From: JALZBN01 sp035525375
GTDB lineage: Bacteria > Actinomycetota > Acidimicrobiia > Acidimicrobiales > AC-14
Reading direction: 5' to 3'
NCBI GenBank assembly: GCA_035525375.1
Contig: DATLEI010000109.1
Location: forward strand, 1 to 41,324
DNA length: 41,324 nucleotides
Both the position numbers and the translations under genes were made by a program. A model generated the notes under the pieces. It saw only the letters and a program-made list of their open reading frames with translations. It ran no database searches and was not told the origin of the DNA. This document shows, in pieces, positions 7,817-16,872 of this stretch. Each line of letters opens with the position of its first letter. Position 1 is the first letter of the stretch.

Positions 7817-8545
7817 GTGCAGACTCCGTTAACCGATGGCTCGCCAATCAATGGCCTCGGCGCGCAGGTTGATGCGGTTATGCGTGCAGCGGTCGAAAGC
7901 GCTGCCCAGATTGAGGAAGAGGCCCGCCGAGTCGCCGCGGAGGTAAGATCGGCGGCCGAAGCGGAGGCCGTTAGGACGGCTGAAATCGCACAGGATTATC
8001 TTCGCCAAGCAGAGGAGTCCCTAGGCGACTCCAAGCGCCGATGGGCGAGCGTCGACGAGCAGATCGTTGACCTGCTGGCGGCGGCGGAACTCGAGGCGGC
8101 TCAGGTTCGAGCTCAAGCCGAGGCCGATGCGACGGTGCGGCTAGCCGAGGCCACCGAGGCCGCCGCCGAGGTGCAAGCGGCGGCGGAGCGCGAGGCCGAA
8201 CAGTTGGGAATGCTCGCGCTTCAGGCTGCGAACACGGTTCGGGCCGAGGCAAACGAGTCGGCCGCGGCGCTGACTGAGGTGGCCCGCAAGGAAAGCGATG
8301 CCGCGATCCGAGCGCGAGCGGCTGCTGAGCAGGAGGCTGAAGCCATCCGCGCCAATGCAGCCGACCGGGCCGCTCAACTCGTAGAAGCCAGCCGGCGCGA
8401 ACTCGAAGCGGCGCGTCAGGCGCGGTCAGTCGCGATGAGAGAAGCGAAGGAGGTCCGTGCGCTCGGATCGGCGACGACCACCGATTCCTTGACCGAGGAA
8501 TCTTCGACAATGGGGAGTTCGAACCAGAACGTGCTGCCCGATTGA
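7817..8545 (+). CDS. Alanine/glutamate-rich coiled-coil protein
   Basis: 242 residues, with heptad-like Ala/Glu/Arg repeats from about residue 17 to 215 and no membrane segment or signal peptide. It resembles the long coiled-coil parts of DivIVA-like or scaffold proteins, but no diagnostic domain is visible, so the function is unknown. The GTG start has only a weak ribosome site. The last 43 codons (from 8416) overlap, on the other strand, the 3' end of the sensor kinase gene. The low-complexity tail from about residue 215 (ALGSATTTDSLTEESSTMG) lies in that overlap. Being divergent from the glycosyltransferase, it might help position it; this is a guess. Confidence 0.7.
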   Translation: MQTPLTDGSPINGLGAQVDAVMRAAVESAAQIEEEARRVAAEVRSAAEAEAVRTAEIAQDYLRQAEESLGDSKRRWASVDEQIVDLLAAAELEAAQVRAQAEADATVRLAEATEAAAEVQAAAEREAEQLGMLALQAANTVRAEANESAAALTEVARKESDAAIRARAAAEQEAEAIRANAADRAAQLVEASRRELEAARQARSVAMREAKEVRALGSATTTDSLTEESSTMGSSNQNVLPD

Positions 8546-10620
8546 GCGGCACTCGTCACTCCGATCGTCCCGCCCATGGCCTCGACGAGCTGAGCTGAGA
8601 TCGCCAGACCCAGCCCGGTACCGCCATAGCTGCGGGTACTTGAGGCGTCGACCTGAGAGAAGGGCTGAAACAGGAGCCCCTGATCCTCGACCGCGATCCC
8701 GATCCCGGAGTCAATTACTTCAATGCGAACCAGCCGCCCCCTCTCGGAGGTGCGCTGGCGAGCCCGCACTTCGACCCGACCTTGGTCGGTAAATTTCACT
8801 GCGTTGGAGACCAGGTTCAAGAGGACCTGGCGAAACCGAACGCCGTCACACCACAGGAACTCGGGCACGTCCGGATCGCAGGTGGACAGTAGAGCCAGAC
8901 CCTTGGCTCGCGCGGCACCAGACAACAGGACGCTCACGTCTTCGACAAGCGGCCGGATCTCCACATCGCTGAGGTTGAGGTCAACGCGACCCGCCTCGAT
9001 CTTTGAGAAGTCAAGGATGTCACTGATGATGTCCATCAGGCTGGAACTAGCCCGACTCGCCGCGTCGACGAACTTCCGCTGGGTGGGATCCAGGTCGGTC
9101 TCCTGCAGGAGTTCGTTCATGCCCACGATGACGGTCATGGGCGTCCGGATCTCATGGCTGGTATTGGACAGAAACTGCGTCTTCAGGCGGGAGGCCTCCA
9201 GTGCCTGGTCTCGTGCCGACGCAAGTTGCACCTCGTTGTCCCGCAGCGAAGCCTCCACCCGCTTTCGCTCACTGATGTCGCGGCAGATGGTTGCAATACC
9301 TGTGACGGTGCCAGCCGGACCCTCGATCGGCGAGAGTGTGGTCGAAACGTCAATACGGCTCCCGTCCTTCCGAATCCGTACGGTCTCGTATTGCTCCACG
9401 CCGTGTCCACGTGCGACGCGCTCGCGAAGCTGGGCCTCGGTCGTCCGACCCTCCTCCGGGACCAGCATCTCGATCGGCCTGCCAATCATCTCGGCCGCGG
9501 CGTAACCAAACAACGTCTCGGCGCCGGGGTTCCAACTAGTGATGATCCCGTCGAGGGTCTTACCTAGAATCGCGTCCCGCGACGCCTGCACTATGGACGC
9601 GAGCCTGGCCTGCGCCTCCTGCGTCTGTATGCGCGCTGAGGCCAGCCTCCGGCTGCGACGGCCCAGAAAAATCCCAAGCGAGACGGCAAGCACGCCCCCC
9701 AGCAGTCCCAGTCCTAGAGCTGCCCCGCGAAGTAGCGCGGCGAGGTGGTCCGCGCCGCCCATGATCTCCGAGCGCGCTTGTTGGACCAGGATCCCCATCT
9801 CCTGGCCCGGAATGGGCTCGAACGACTCGACGGTGCGCCGTTTGAAGAAGGGACTGTAAATGAGTTTGGTTACTGGTTTCCCAGCAGCAACGATGGCCCT
9901 GTTCTCGGAGGACCGAAGCGGCGTGCCGACAGCGGTAGAGCCAGCGACGATGGTGCCCGATGGCGTAACGAGAAACTTTGCGCCAGTGCGACCGAAAGCA
10001 AGGTCGGAAGGCTTTCCGAGCAACTGGGTGATATCGACGTCCACGACGAGCCGTCCTCTGCCGCCGAAACCCACGGGCACAGCAACCTGACGTACCACCT
10101 GGGAGCCGTTGATCACCGGGCTTCCAGCCGTTGTCTCCGTTGCCGGACTCCCCAGAGCAATCGCTGTTGTCGGGGTCACCCCCGGGAGAGCTGCGCTCGC
10201 AATAAGGGCTCCGGTGGGATCGTAGATCCGGACACTTGCAAACGGACCCGTCGTGAGTATGTTCTGCAGACCCAAGGTCGCCAACTCCGTGTCACGTGAC
10301 TGAATGGCACTCAGCGGGACAGGGCGAGAGGCAGCCGATGTGACGATGCGCACGGCGTGGTCCCATGCCTGCTCTTCCTGCAGAACGGTGGCCTTCCCGA
10401 CGGCCGCAAGACCCTTGCGCGCACGCTGTTCGACCTCGGCCTTCGCTACGACTGATGCACCGAGCAGGCTCGCAACAGGGAAGATCGTCGCGATGAGTAT
10501 GAGGACGAAGGCGTGTCGCCCTGACCGCCGCGATCCCCCGTGTCCCTGCCCAGAGGAGGTCGTCGGGGCTCGGTCGTCCCTTGATCTCACTCGGCTCGTG
10601 ACGGCCATCAGGTTGCTCAT
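8416..10620 (-). CDS. Membrane sensor histidine kinase with extracellular sensor and PAS domain
   Basis: 734 residues in the order: cytoplasmic N-terminus rich in Arg/Gly/Ser, helix 1 (about 37-60), extracytoplasmic Cache-like sensor (about 60-290), helix 2 (about 293-318), PAS (about 340-460, DGIITSWNPGAETLFGY), HisKA (SNTSHEIRTPM), and HATPase with the N box NLVSNAVKF, G1 VIDSGIGI and G2 YGGTGLGLAI. No receiver follows, so the partner regulator is elsewhere. It is the last gene of the minus-strand run that includes the first tad locus, 123 bases after tadC. The ATG has no visible ribosome site; a folded RNA element lies just upstream. A role in tuning pilus or surface functions is inferred from position only. 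Confidence 0.93.
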   Translation of the reverse strand: MSNLMAVTSRVRSRDDRAPTTSSGQGHGGSRRSGRHAFVLILIATIFPVASLLGASVVAKAEVEQRARKGLAAVGKATVLQEEQAWDHAVRIVTSAASRPVPLSAIQSRDTELATLGLQNILTTGPFASVRIYDPTGALIASAALPGVTPTTAIALGSPATETTAGSPVINGSQVVRQVAVPVGFGGRGRLVVDVDITQLLGKPSDLAFGRTGAKFLVTPSGTIVAGSTAVGTPLRSSENRAIVAAGKPVTKLIYSPFFKRRTVESFEPIPGQEMGILVQQARSEIMGGADHLAALLRGAALGLGLLGGVLAVSLGIFLGRRSRRLASARIQTQEAQARLASIVQASRDAILGKTLDGIITSWNPGAETLFGYAAAEMIGRPIEMLVPEEGRTTEAQLRERVARGHGVEQYETVRIRKDGSRIDVSTTLSPIEGPAGTVTGIATICRDISERKRVEASLRDNEVQLASARDQALEASRLKTQFLSNTSHEIRTPMTVIVGMNELLQETDLDPTQRKFVDAASRASSSLMDIISDILDFSKIEAGRVDLNLSDVEIRPLVEDVSVLLSGAARAKGLALLSTCDPDVPEFLWCDGVRFRQVLLNLVSNAVKFTDQGRVEVRARQRTSERGRLVRIEVIDSGIGIAVEDQGLLFQPFSQVDASSTRSYGGTGLGLAISAQLVEAMGGTIGVTSAAQSGSTFWFELPIVEDSSVKESVVVADPSARTSFASLIATDRA

Positions 10621-10630
10621 TTCGCGTTTT

Positions 10631-10711
10631 CGGCCCTGTGGTCGCGGCCTCGGTGAAGTATCGGCACCGAGACGGGCCGGCTTTACGTGGCCAGACCCGT
10701 ACCCAGGGCCG
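10631..10711 (-). ncRNA. Predicted three-way-junction RNA in the leader of the sensor kinase
   Basis: On the minus strand an 8-bp closing stem (CGGCCCTG at 10711-10704 with CAGGGCCG at 10638-10631) encloses two hairpins. Hairpin 1 is ACGGG/CCCGT (10700-10696 with 10676-10672) plus CTGGC/GCCGG around the loop CACGTAAA. Hairpin 2 is CTCGGTG/CACCGAG (10671-10665 with 10655-10649) around a 9-base loop. It ends 10 bases before the kinase ATG. It has no U-tract, so it is not an ordinary terminator. I could not match it to a known riboswitch class. Confidence 0.4.
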
Positions 10712-10743
10712 AGTCCAGTGAGGGTTCTCCTGCCAGCCCGCCG

Positions 10744-11655
10744 CTACTTCAGACCCTCGGCGAACTGGATACCGGCGGGGCCGAGGACGACGATGAACAG
10801 AGTCGGCAGGATGCAGAAGACAAGCGGGAAGATGACCTTCACCGGAAGCTTCATCGCCCGCTCTTCGGCGCGGAAGCGGCGCTTCTCCCGTTGTTCGGTC
10901 GCCTGGATCCGCAGTACTCGGGAGATGGGCACGCCATAGGTTTCGGCCTGCACAACGGCGTGGACGAACTGCCGCAGTTCTGGCACGTCGGTGCGCTCGA
11001 GGAGATTGCTGAGCGCGTCGGCGCGTGGCACACCCACTCGCAGCTCCTGCATCATTCGGCTGATCTCGATCGCGAGTGGGCCGCTACCCGACCGGGACGT
11101 GCGGGCCAGCGCGGCGTCGAAGCTGAGGCCGGCCTCGACGCAGATCGTCAGTTGGTCGAGCGTGTCGGGCAACTGGTTGCTGATCCTCAGTTGGCGGGCA
11201 GAGGCCAGGTGAGACAAGAGCGCATCGGGCCCGAGGTACCCGACCAGCCCGGCACAGAAGGCAGCAAGTAAGCCAATGGCACTCATGCCTGACAGCACCA
11301 CCCAGACCAGCCCGGTCGCGAGCATCCCTCCACCCAGAACGAGCTTCAGGACAAGAATCCGTTCCACTGGCCAGTCTTCCCCGGCGAGTTCGATCCGCCG
11401 CTGAAGGACGAGGACCCGGCCCGCGGGACTGAGATGACGAGCTGGGCGCGCGAGCGACTGCATGATGGGCTGCAGGATCCGTTCTACCGGTGACTGCGAC
11501 AGGACGACGGCGCGCAGGTCGCCCGGCCGAGTTAACCCGGCAGTTAGGTTTCTGCTCACTTGGCGCCCCGGTGGCCGGCCCGAGACGAGCGAATACAACA
11601 GGACCGGAACTGACATGGCGACGGCTATCGCTGCGACTATGACGTAAATCGGCAC
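10744..11655 (-). CDS. tadC: Tad pilus assembly inner-membrane protein TadC
   Basis: 303 residues with the type II secretion F-domain fold. It has an N-terminal helix (about 4-24), paired helices near 105-150, the cytoplasmic helical bundle with LPDTLDQLTICVEAGLSFD (about 183-201), and C-terminal helices around VKVIFPLVFCILPTLFIVVL. With TadB it forms the membrane platform on which the ATPase TadA acts to build Flp pili. It starts 13 bases after the tadB stop, as the last tad gene of this operon. Confidence 0.93.
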   Translation of the reverse strand: MPIYVIVAAIAVAMSVPVLLYSLVSGRPPGRQVSRNLTAGLTRPGDLRAVVLSQSPVERILQPIMQSLARPARHLSPAGRVLVLQRRIELAGEDWPVERILVLKLVLGGGMLATGLVWVVLSGMSAIGLLAAFCAGLVGYLGPDALLSHLASARQLRISNQLPDTLDQLTICVEAGLSFDAALARTSRSGSGPLAIEISRMMQELRVGVPRADALSNLLERTDVPELRQFVHAVVQAETYGVPISRVLRIQATEQREKRRFRAEERAMKLPVKVIFPLVFCILPTLFIVVLGPAGIQFAEGLK

Positions 11656-11668
11656 TGGATAGCTCCTC

Positions 11669-13528
11669 TCAGAAGATGGGCCGGACGATCCGGCGCAACC
11701 ACAGCCCGCCCACAGTCAGGAGCGCTGCTCCCACGGCGAGAAGGGCATAGCCAGTACCGGATGCGAACAAGGGCTTGAGGTACTCGGGATTGGTCACCGC
11801 CAGGACGCCACCGAGGCCGAACGGCAGCACCATCAGCACCCATGCCGACATTCGCCCCTCAGCGCTCAGGGCCGATACTTGCCGGCGGATCTTGGTGCGA
11901 TCCCGAATGGTGCTGGCGACGGTGTCGAGCACCTCAGCCAAATCGCCCCCGACCTCCCGCTGGATGTCGATGGCCTGCACGACCCACTCGAGGTCGTCGC
12001 TGCCGACCCTCGCGCTCAAAGACGACAGGGCTTCCACGAAGTCGCCCCCTAATCGGGTCTCGATCGTCAGCCGGCGAAACTCCTCTGCGGTCGGCGATTC
12101 TGCCTCGCGAGCAACGGTGTCGACCGCCTGCGCCAGTCCGTGCCCGGCGCGCAAGCCGCCGGCGAGGATCTGAAGCGTCTCGGCCAACTGATCCGAGAAA
12201 CGGCGCCGCCGACGCCCGGCCAGGAAACGAAGGCCAACCATGGCCACAATCGGAACGACGATGGCGAGAACGAGGCCAACCAGGGGGGCGATCAGGAGCG
12301 CACCGGCCACAGCCGCCACGAGGTCGACCGCGGCTACACCGATCAGGAGCTCGCCGGCGCGGATGTCCATGCCCGCTGCCTCCAACGCTCCGCTCACTCC
12401 TTCGACGCCGCCGCGGCGCTTCAAAAGAGCTTCACCAAGTGTCTCTGCCCGGTCGCTAACGACGGCGAGGTCAAGGCCGCGGCGCGGAGTCGCCAACCCG
12501 TGAGCACGGGGGGTCCGCGACCCGAAGAATCCGAGCAACAACCCGAACATGGCCAAGCCGCAGAGCGCTCCTCCCGCAAGCAGTGCCCAGGTCCCTAGCG
12601 GCGACGATGAGCCTCCGGTCCCAACAGGAGTGACGGAAGACGTTGCGGCCGGCAGCTGCAGCTGACGATGTGCCGTTGCCCGGACACCCTGTGATTCCAC
12701 GACAACCTCGAGGTCGGTGTCACCGTGAGCGGCGGAGCTGTAGGTCACGGCGTACTGACGGACCAGCTGTCGGGCGATTGCATCGAACGATCCGGTCAGC
12801 GCCTCAGGGTCCGAAGCGGGCACGACCGCCCCGCCGGAGGCAGTCGTGAGTTGACGTAGTGCCTCGGGATTGCTTTCGCTCGTGGTCAGCTCGACGGCGA
12901 AGAGCGGAACCTTCGCCGTGGCCAGCGCGTCGGTCGTCGCGTCAAGCCTCGCGGCACTTGCAGTATCGCCACCATCGGTCAATAGAACCAGGGCCCTACG
13001 GCTTCCCGCCTCGACGGGGAGCTGGGTCAGGGCAGAAGCGAGGGCGTCATAGAGGGCCGTCTCGCCCCCAGCACCAAGTCCTGCGATTGCCGACGCCTGA
13101 GAGGAACGATCCGTCGAGCGAGAACTGACGACGTTAGGTGAGGCCCCGAACCCGACGATGGAAACGGGAACGTTCTCGGGGAGCTCGGAGAGGAATGACC
13201 GGGCCGCGTCCTTCGCCGCCGCGAGCGGCGCGCCGATCATGCTGCCCGATGTGTCTATAACCAGGGCAACTTCGAGTTGGTCGGCGGCGAGCGGCTCCAC
13301 GCGAACGGGTCGCGACGTTCCATCCTCCTCGATCCTGAAGGACGCGTCGGCCAGGATCTGTTCACTCATCTGCGCCGGCGGGACGACGACAAGACGGACC
13401 TCCGGGTACGACGCAAGATCACTCGTCACAACGCTGACGGCCTCGTCGGCACGGGCCGCCGATGAGAGCGGCAGGACGATGGCGAACGCCAAAAGCACAA
13501 GAGCGGCGAACGGCCGGAGCCGTCTCAT
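11669..13528 (-). CDS. tadB: VWA domain-TadB fusion protein
   Basis: 619 residues, about twice the usual TadB length. A signal peptide (about 1-28) is followed by an extracytoplasmic von Willebrand A domain with a metal-binding MIDAS: DTSGSM at 92-97 and LLTDGGD near 182. A membrane helix at about 315-335 leads into a TadB/type II secretion F domain (about 370-619) with LAGGLRAGHGLAQAVD and a C-terminal helix pair. The VWA part could bind a pilin, a surface ligand or another secreted protein. The fusion is in frame with no sign of a frameshift, and its start overlaps the tadA stop by four bases (ATGA). So the platform protein carries its own exported metal-dependent binding domain. Confidence 0.9.
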   Translation of the reverse strand: MRRLRPFAALVLLAFAIVLPLSSAARADEAVSVVTSDLASYPEVRLVVVPPAQMSEQILADASFRIEEDGTSRPVRVEPLAADQLEVALVIDTSGSMIGAPLAAAKDAARSFLSELPENVPVSIVGFGASPNVVSSRSTDRSSQASAIAGLGAGGETALYDALASALTQLPVEAGSRRALVLLTDGGDTASAARLDATTDALATAKVPLFAVELTTSESNPEALRQLTTASGGAVVPASDPEALTGSFDAIARQLVRQYAVTYSSAAHGDTDLEVVVESQGVRATAHRQLQLPAATSSVTPVGTGGSSSPLGTWALLAGGALCGLAMFGLLLGFFGSRTPRAHGLATPRRGLDLAVVSDRAETLGEALLKRRGGVEGVSGALEAAGMDIRAGELLIGVAAVDLVAAVAGALLIAPLVGLVLAIVVPIVAMVGLRFLAGRRRRRFSDQLAETLQILAGGLRAGHGLAQAVDTVAREAESPTAEEFRRLTIETRLGGDFVEALSSLSARVGSDDLEWVVQAIDIQREVGGDLAEVLDTVASTIRDRTKIRRQVSALSAEGRMSAWVLMVLPFGLGGVLAVTNPEYLKPLFASGTGYALLAVGAALLTVGGLWLRRIVRPIF

Positions 13529-14952
13529 CGCGTTCGCAGCGCCCGGACGGGGTCACTGACCCCGAGGAGGCGGGCCGGCACTGTCAACCCATTGGCTTTC
13601 AGTCCGTCGGCGAAGGCTGGCCGTATCCCGGTCGGGACGAGGTTGGCGTGCAACAGGCCGTCCGTGCCGACCTGGCTGCCGTGTTCGAGAACGAAGATGT
13701 CCTGGAGACTGACGACTCCGGACTCCATACCCGTCACCTCGGTGAGGTGCGTCACCCGACGAGTGCCGTCGCGCAGTCGGGAGAGATGGATGATGAGATG
13801 AATAGCCGAGGCGATCTGCTCGCGAATGGCACGCGAGGGAAGTTCGATGCCGGCCATGAGAACCATCGTTTCGAGTCGGGCGATTGCGTCACGGGGCGTG
13901 TTGGCGTGGAGCGTCGACATCGATCCCTCGTGGCCCGTGTTCATGGCCTGGAGCATGTCGAGGGCCTCCCCGCCGCGGACCTCTCCCACGATGATCCGGT
14001 CAGGCCGCATCCGCAGTGCATTGCGAACGAGGTCACGGATCGTCACTTCGCCACGCTCCTCGATGTTCGGGGGGCGGCTCTCCAACCTGACGAGGTGATC
14101 CTGCACGAGCTGGAGCTCCGCCGAGTCCTCGATCGTGACAATGCGCTCCTCGTCGGGGATGAAAGACGAAAGCACGTTGAGCAGGGTGGTCTTCCCGGTG
14201 CCCGTGCCGCCGGTGACCAGAATGTTGAGCTTTCCCTGTACGCAGAGGTCGACCAATTGAGCCAACGGTGCGGTGAGCGTCTTCAGGCCGATCAGGTCAT
14301 TGACGGTCAGCGGGACTTTGGCGAACTTGCGGATCGTGAGTGTCGGACCGTCGAGCGCGAGGGGTGGGACCACGGCGTTGACGCGGGAGCCGTCGGCGAG
14401 GCGAGCGTCGACCATTGGCGACGACTCGTCGATACGCCGGCCGACTTGACCCACGATGCGTTCGATCACGCGCCGGAGATGGTCTTCGAAGAGGAAGCGG
14501 GTGCCAGTGGCATACAGCCGACCCGCTCGTTCGACGTAGATCGGCCTCGTACCCGTGACCATGATCTCACTCACGTCGGGGTCGGCGAGGAACGCCTCGA
14601 GCGGACCGAAGCCCAGGACATCCTCACTGATGTCGTCTAGCAGGCGCTGCCGCTCCGCCGGCGAGAGCGGCGCACGGTCGGCCTGTAGCACCGACCCGAG
14701 CTCGTCGATCACAAGCCGACGCAGCTGCTCCTCGGTCATCTCCGGGCGAAACAGCTTTCCGCCCAAACGGGCGAACAACGACTCCTGAGCTCGCTGCTTG
14801 ATCGCGGCCAGAGGGTCTACGGGCGCTCGATTGTCGCCGTTTGCTCCCTTCCGGGACGTAACCGGGGGCTTCTTGGCCGGTTGTTCGTTGGTGGGAGAGG
14901 GCTCGGCCGCGGTGACGACCCCGGCTTCCTTCAAGCGCTGATTGAGCTTCAT
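13525..14952 (-). CDS. tadA: Tad pilus secretion ATPase TadA/CpaF
   Basis: 475 residues with an N-terminal helical domain, then the type II/IV secretion ATPase core. Walker A is GGTGTGKTT at 248-256, IVTIEDSAELQL follows, then RMRPDRIIVGEVRGGEALDM and the His-box region GHEGSMSTLHANTPRDA. It hydrolyses ATP at the membrane to drive pilin assembly through TadB and TadC. It overlaps tadZ at its start and the VWA-tadB gene at its end by four bases each (ATGA), which indicates translational coupling. Confidence 0.96.
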   Translation of the reverse strand: MKLNQRLKEAGVVTAAEPSPTNEQPAKKPPVTSRKGANGDNRAPVDPLAAIKQRAQESLFARLGGKLFRPEMTEEQLRRLVIDELGSVLQADRAPLSPAERQRLLDDISEDVLGFGPLEAFLADPDVSEIMVTGTRPIYVERAGRLYATGTRFLFEDHLRRVIERIVGQVGRRIDESSPMVDARLADGSRVNAVVPPLALDGPTLTIRKFAKVPLTVNDLIGLKTLTAPLAQLVDLCVQGKLNILVTGGTGTGKTTLLNVLSSFIPDEERIVTIEDSAELQLVQDHLVRLESRPPNIEERGEVTIRDLVRNALRMRPDRIIVGEVRGGEALDMLQAMNTGHEGSMSTLHANTPRDAIARLETMVLMAGIELPSRAIREQIASAIHLIIHLSRLRDGTRRVTHLTEVTGMESGVVSLQDIFVLEHGSQVGTDGLLHANLVPTGIRPAFADGLKANGLTVPARLLGVSDPVRALRTR

Positions 14953-16160
14953 CGAGGGTCCTTTCTGGAGAACCGGCGGCCCCGTGTGCCGGCGGGGGCG
15001 GGGGCGGACGGCTCATTGCTGAACGTGCGGGCGAATGCGGAGAGGGCTCGCCCGGCCGGTGACCGAGGATCCGACTCGAGGACCGGGGATCCCTGGTTCA
15101 TCGAGATCTGCACCTCGCGGGAGGTCGGCAGGGATGCTTGAACGGTAAGGCCGATGGTGGCTTCGACGTCGCGAACCGAGAGCCCGACCTTGTCGTCGGA
15201 TCGATTGAGGACGAGGTGGCGGCGTTGCTTGGTCATCCCCAACAGATCGATGGCGTCGAGCGCCTTGCGCAAGCCCCGGATGCTGGGGACATCGGTCACG
15301 CACACGAGGACGAGGTCATCAGAGCGCTCCGCTGCGGCCAAGGCGAATTCGTCGAGGCCGGCTCCGGTATCCAAGATCACGTAGGCGAACTCGGCGGCAA
15401 GGACGTCGATGACGCGAGCGACTGTGGCGGGCGACACCTCTTCGGCCTCAGCGGGGAAATGCGGGCCAACCAACGCGTACAGGCCACTCGGGTGGGGCTC
15501 GAGGAAGACCTTGATGGCCGTGCTGTCCAGCCGTCCTTCGGCCCGGGCCGCATCCGCCATGGTGGATTGGGGACCTAACCCCAGGGCGCTGGCGACGTCG
15601 CCGAACTGAAGGTCGAGGTCGACGATGGCGACCCGTCCAGGGGCACCTTCGGCCAGGCAGGCGGCCAGGTTGGTGGCGACTGTCGTCTTGCCAGCCCCCC
15701 CCTTGGGTGACATGACGGTGATGATCCGGCCACGCGGTGCCTCGTCGCGCTCGACCCCGCTCACGCTGCTCGCCCGCCGGCGCGCCGCCGCTTCGCCGGC
15801 ACGGGTGAGCGCCAGGCGGAGTTCCTCGTCCTCCGCGCCGACGGGAATGATTTCCCGCACACCAGCCCTGAGAGCCTGCTCCCACAGCCGGCTGGTGGCC
15901 TTGGCCACCAACACGACGCACATCTCCGGACACAGGACATCGAGCGCCTGGGCCAGAGCTATCTGAACGGGTGCAGCTATTCCTGGTCCGAGCACGGCAA
16001 CCGAGGCCTCACTCTGGCCGATCTCCCGGGCGGCCGTCTCTGGCTGTAGTCGGGGCAACCGCTCGTCCCACTGGCGTTCGAAGTTGAGCTCACCGTCGAA
16101 GACCCGCTTCACCTGCGCCTCGAACTCGGGGTCGGGCGTGACCAGAATCATGCCGGTCAT
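14949..16160 (-). CDS. tadZ: Tad pilus localisation ATPase TadZ/CpaE (MinD/ParA family)
   Basis: 403 residues. The N-terminal 125 or so resemble an atypical receiver domain. The rest is a MinD/ParA-type ATPase with the deviant Walker A SPKGGAGKTT, followed by IVDLDLQFGDVASALG and a DTGAGLDE Walker B-like segment. TadZ places the Tad machine in the cell. I chose the ATG at 16160 because it overlaps the cpaB stop (ATGA) and follows GGGGCGGTGAACG; a longer frame upstream lies inside cpaB. Confidence 0.93.
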   Translation of the reverse strand: MTGMILVTPDPEFEAQVKRVFDGELNFERQWDERLPRLQPETAAREIGQSEASVAVLGPGIAAPVQIALAQALDVLCPEMCVVLVAKATSRLWEQALRAGVREIIPVGAEDEELRLALTRAGEAAARRRASSVSGVERDEAPRGRIITVMSPKGGAGKTTVATNLAACLAEGAPGRVAIVDLDLQFGDVASALGLGPQSTMADAARAEGRLDSTAIKVFLEPHPSGLYALVGPHFPAEAEEVSPATVARVIDVLAAEFAYVILDTGAGLDEFALAAAERSDDLVLVCVTDVPSIRGLRKALDAIDLLGMTKQRRHLVLNRSDDKVGLSVRDVEATIGLTVQASLPTSREVQISMNQGSPVLESDPRSPAGRALSAFARTFSNEPSAPAPAGTRGRRFSRKDPR

Positions 16161-16861
16161 GCGTTCACCGCCCCGAGCGTCTGCACCTGGGTGCCGCCTT
16201 CGTCGGCCTGTATTGGCTCTTGCGACAACCACACCGTGCCGTGCTCGGCTCCGAAGACGACCCGCTCCACCGACGGACCGTCGATGGCCAGGGTTACGAA
16301 CAACTTGCCGGTTGGCTTGGCGTCGACCGATCCGGGCGCTCCCCCGTCGGCCTCGGTACGCACGTCGGTCACCGGCACCTTGTGGAGGATGAGGTGGGTC
16401 GTGTCTGGATCCTCGAACGAGACCAGCACGCCAACGCTGTCGCCCTGATGAATCTGCCCGCCCATCGCTCGGACTGCTTCGAGGAGAACGGTCACCTTCA
16501 GAGCGCCGGGCGGCACCGTACGCTTGCCGGCCTCGGCACCTGTGACGAAACGGCTCTGCACCAGCTGCTCACCGGGAAGCAGGTCGACGTCGGCCACTCG
16601 CCCGGCAAGGGCAGAAACGTCGCCAACCGCGCCCAAGGCCATCACGTTGACGGGCACCATCTGGGTCTTGACCTTGGCCGCCATGTCCTCGGCCTTGGTT
16701 CCCTGGGTGATCTTGTCGGTGACAACCAGCACCCCGGCCGTCTTCTGGCGCTCACTGGCGTTCTCCTCGGCGCTGCGTACGTAGGCCACGAGCAGGGCCG
16801 TCCCTATCGCGGCCAGTACCACTGACGCGATGACTCCTATGAGCTTCTGTCGCTTGATCAC
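16157..16861 (-). CDS. cpaB: Pilus assembly protein CpaB/RcpC (SAF domain)
   Basis: 234 residues with an N-terminal membrane helix (about 7-29) and a SAF-like domain running through ASALAGRVADVDLLPGEQLV-type sequence near residues 83-105. A beta-rich C-terminal part begins around LKVTVLLEAVRAMGGQIHQG. RcpC/CpaB proteins are periplasmic or extracytoplasmic parts of Tad machines. It starts 11 bases downstream of the tadG-like gene and ends in the ATGA overlap with tadZ. Confidence 0.88.
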   Translation of the reverse strand: MIKRQKLIGVIASVVLAAIGTALLVAYVRSAEENASERQKTAGVLVVTDKITQGTKAEDMAAKVKTQMVPVNVMALGAVGDVSALAGRVADVDLLPGEQLVQSRFVTGAEAGKRTVPPGALKVTVLLEAVRAMGGQIHQGDSVGVLVSFEDPDTTHLILHKVPVTDVRTEADGGAPGSVDAKPTGKLFVTLAIDGPSVERVVFGAEHGTVWLSQEPIQADEGGTQVQTLGAVNA

Positions 16862-16872
16862 TGTCGTTGCTC

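Noticed and set aside
10631..10711. A c-di-GMP-I riboswitch
   Set aside because: It has a three-helix layout and an ACGTAAAGCC stretch, but the other conserved elements of that class (the GAAA tetraloop and its receptor, and the GGTAGC region) are absent.
13462..14640. A long plus-strand open frame opposite tadA
   Set aside because: It is the antisense shadow of a clear TadA gene; such frames stay open in GC-rich DNA and show no domain or ribosome site. The same holds for 19496-20629, 22906-24063 and 2198-3421.
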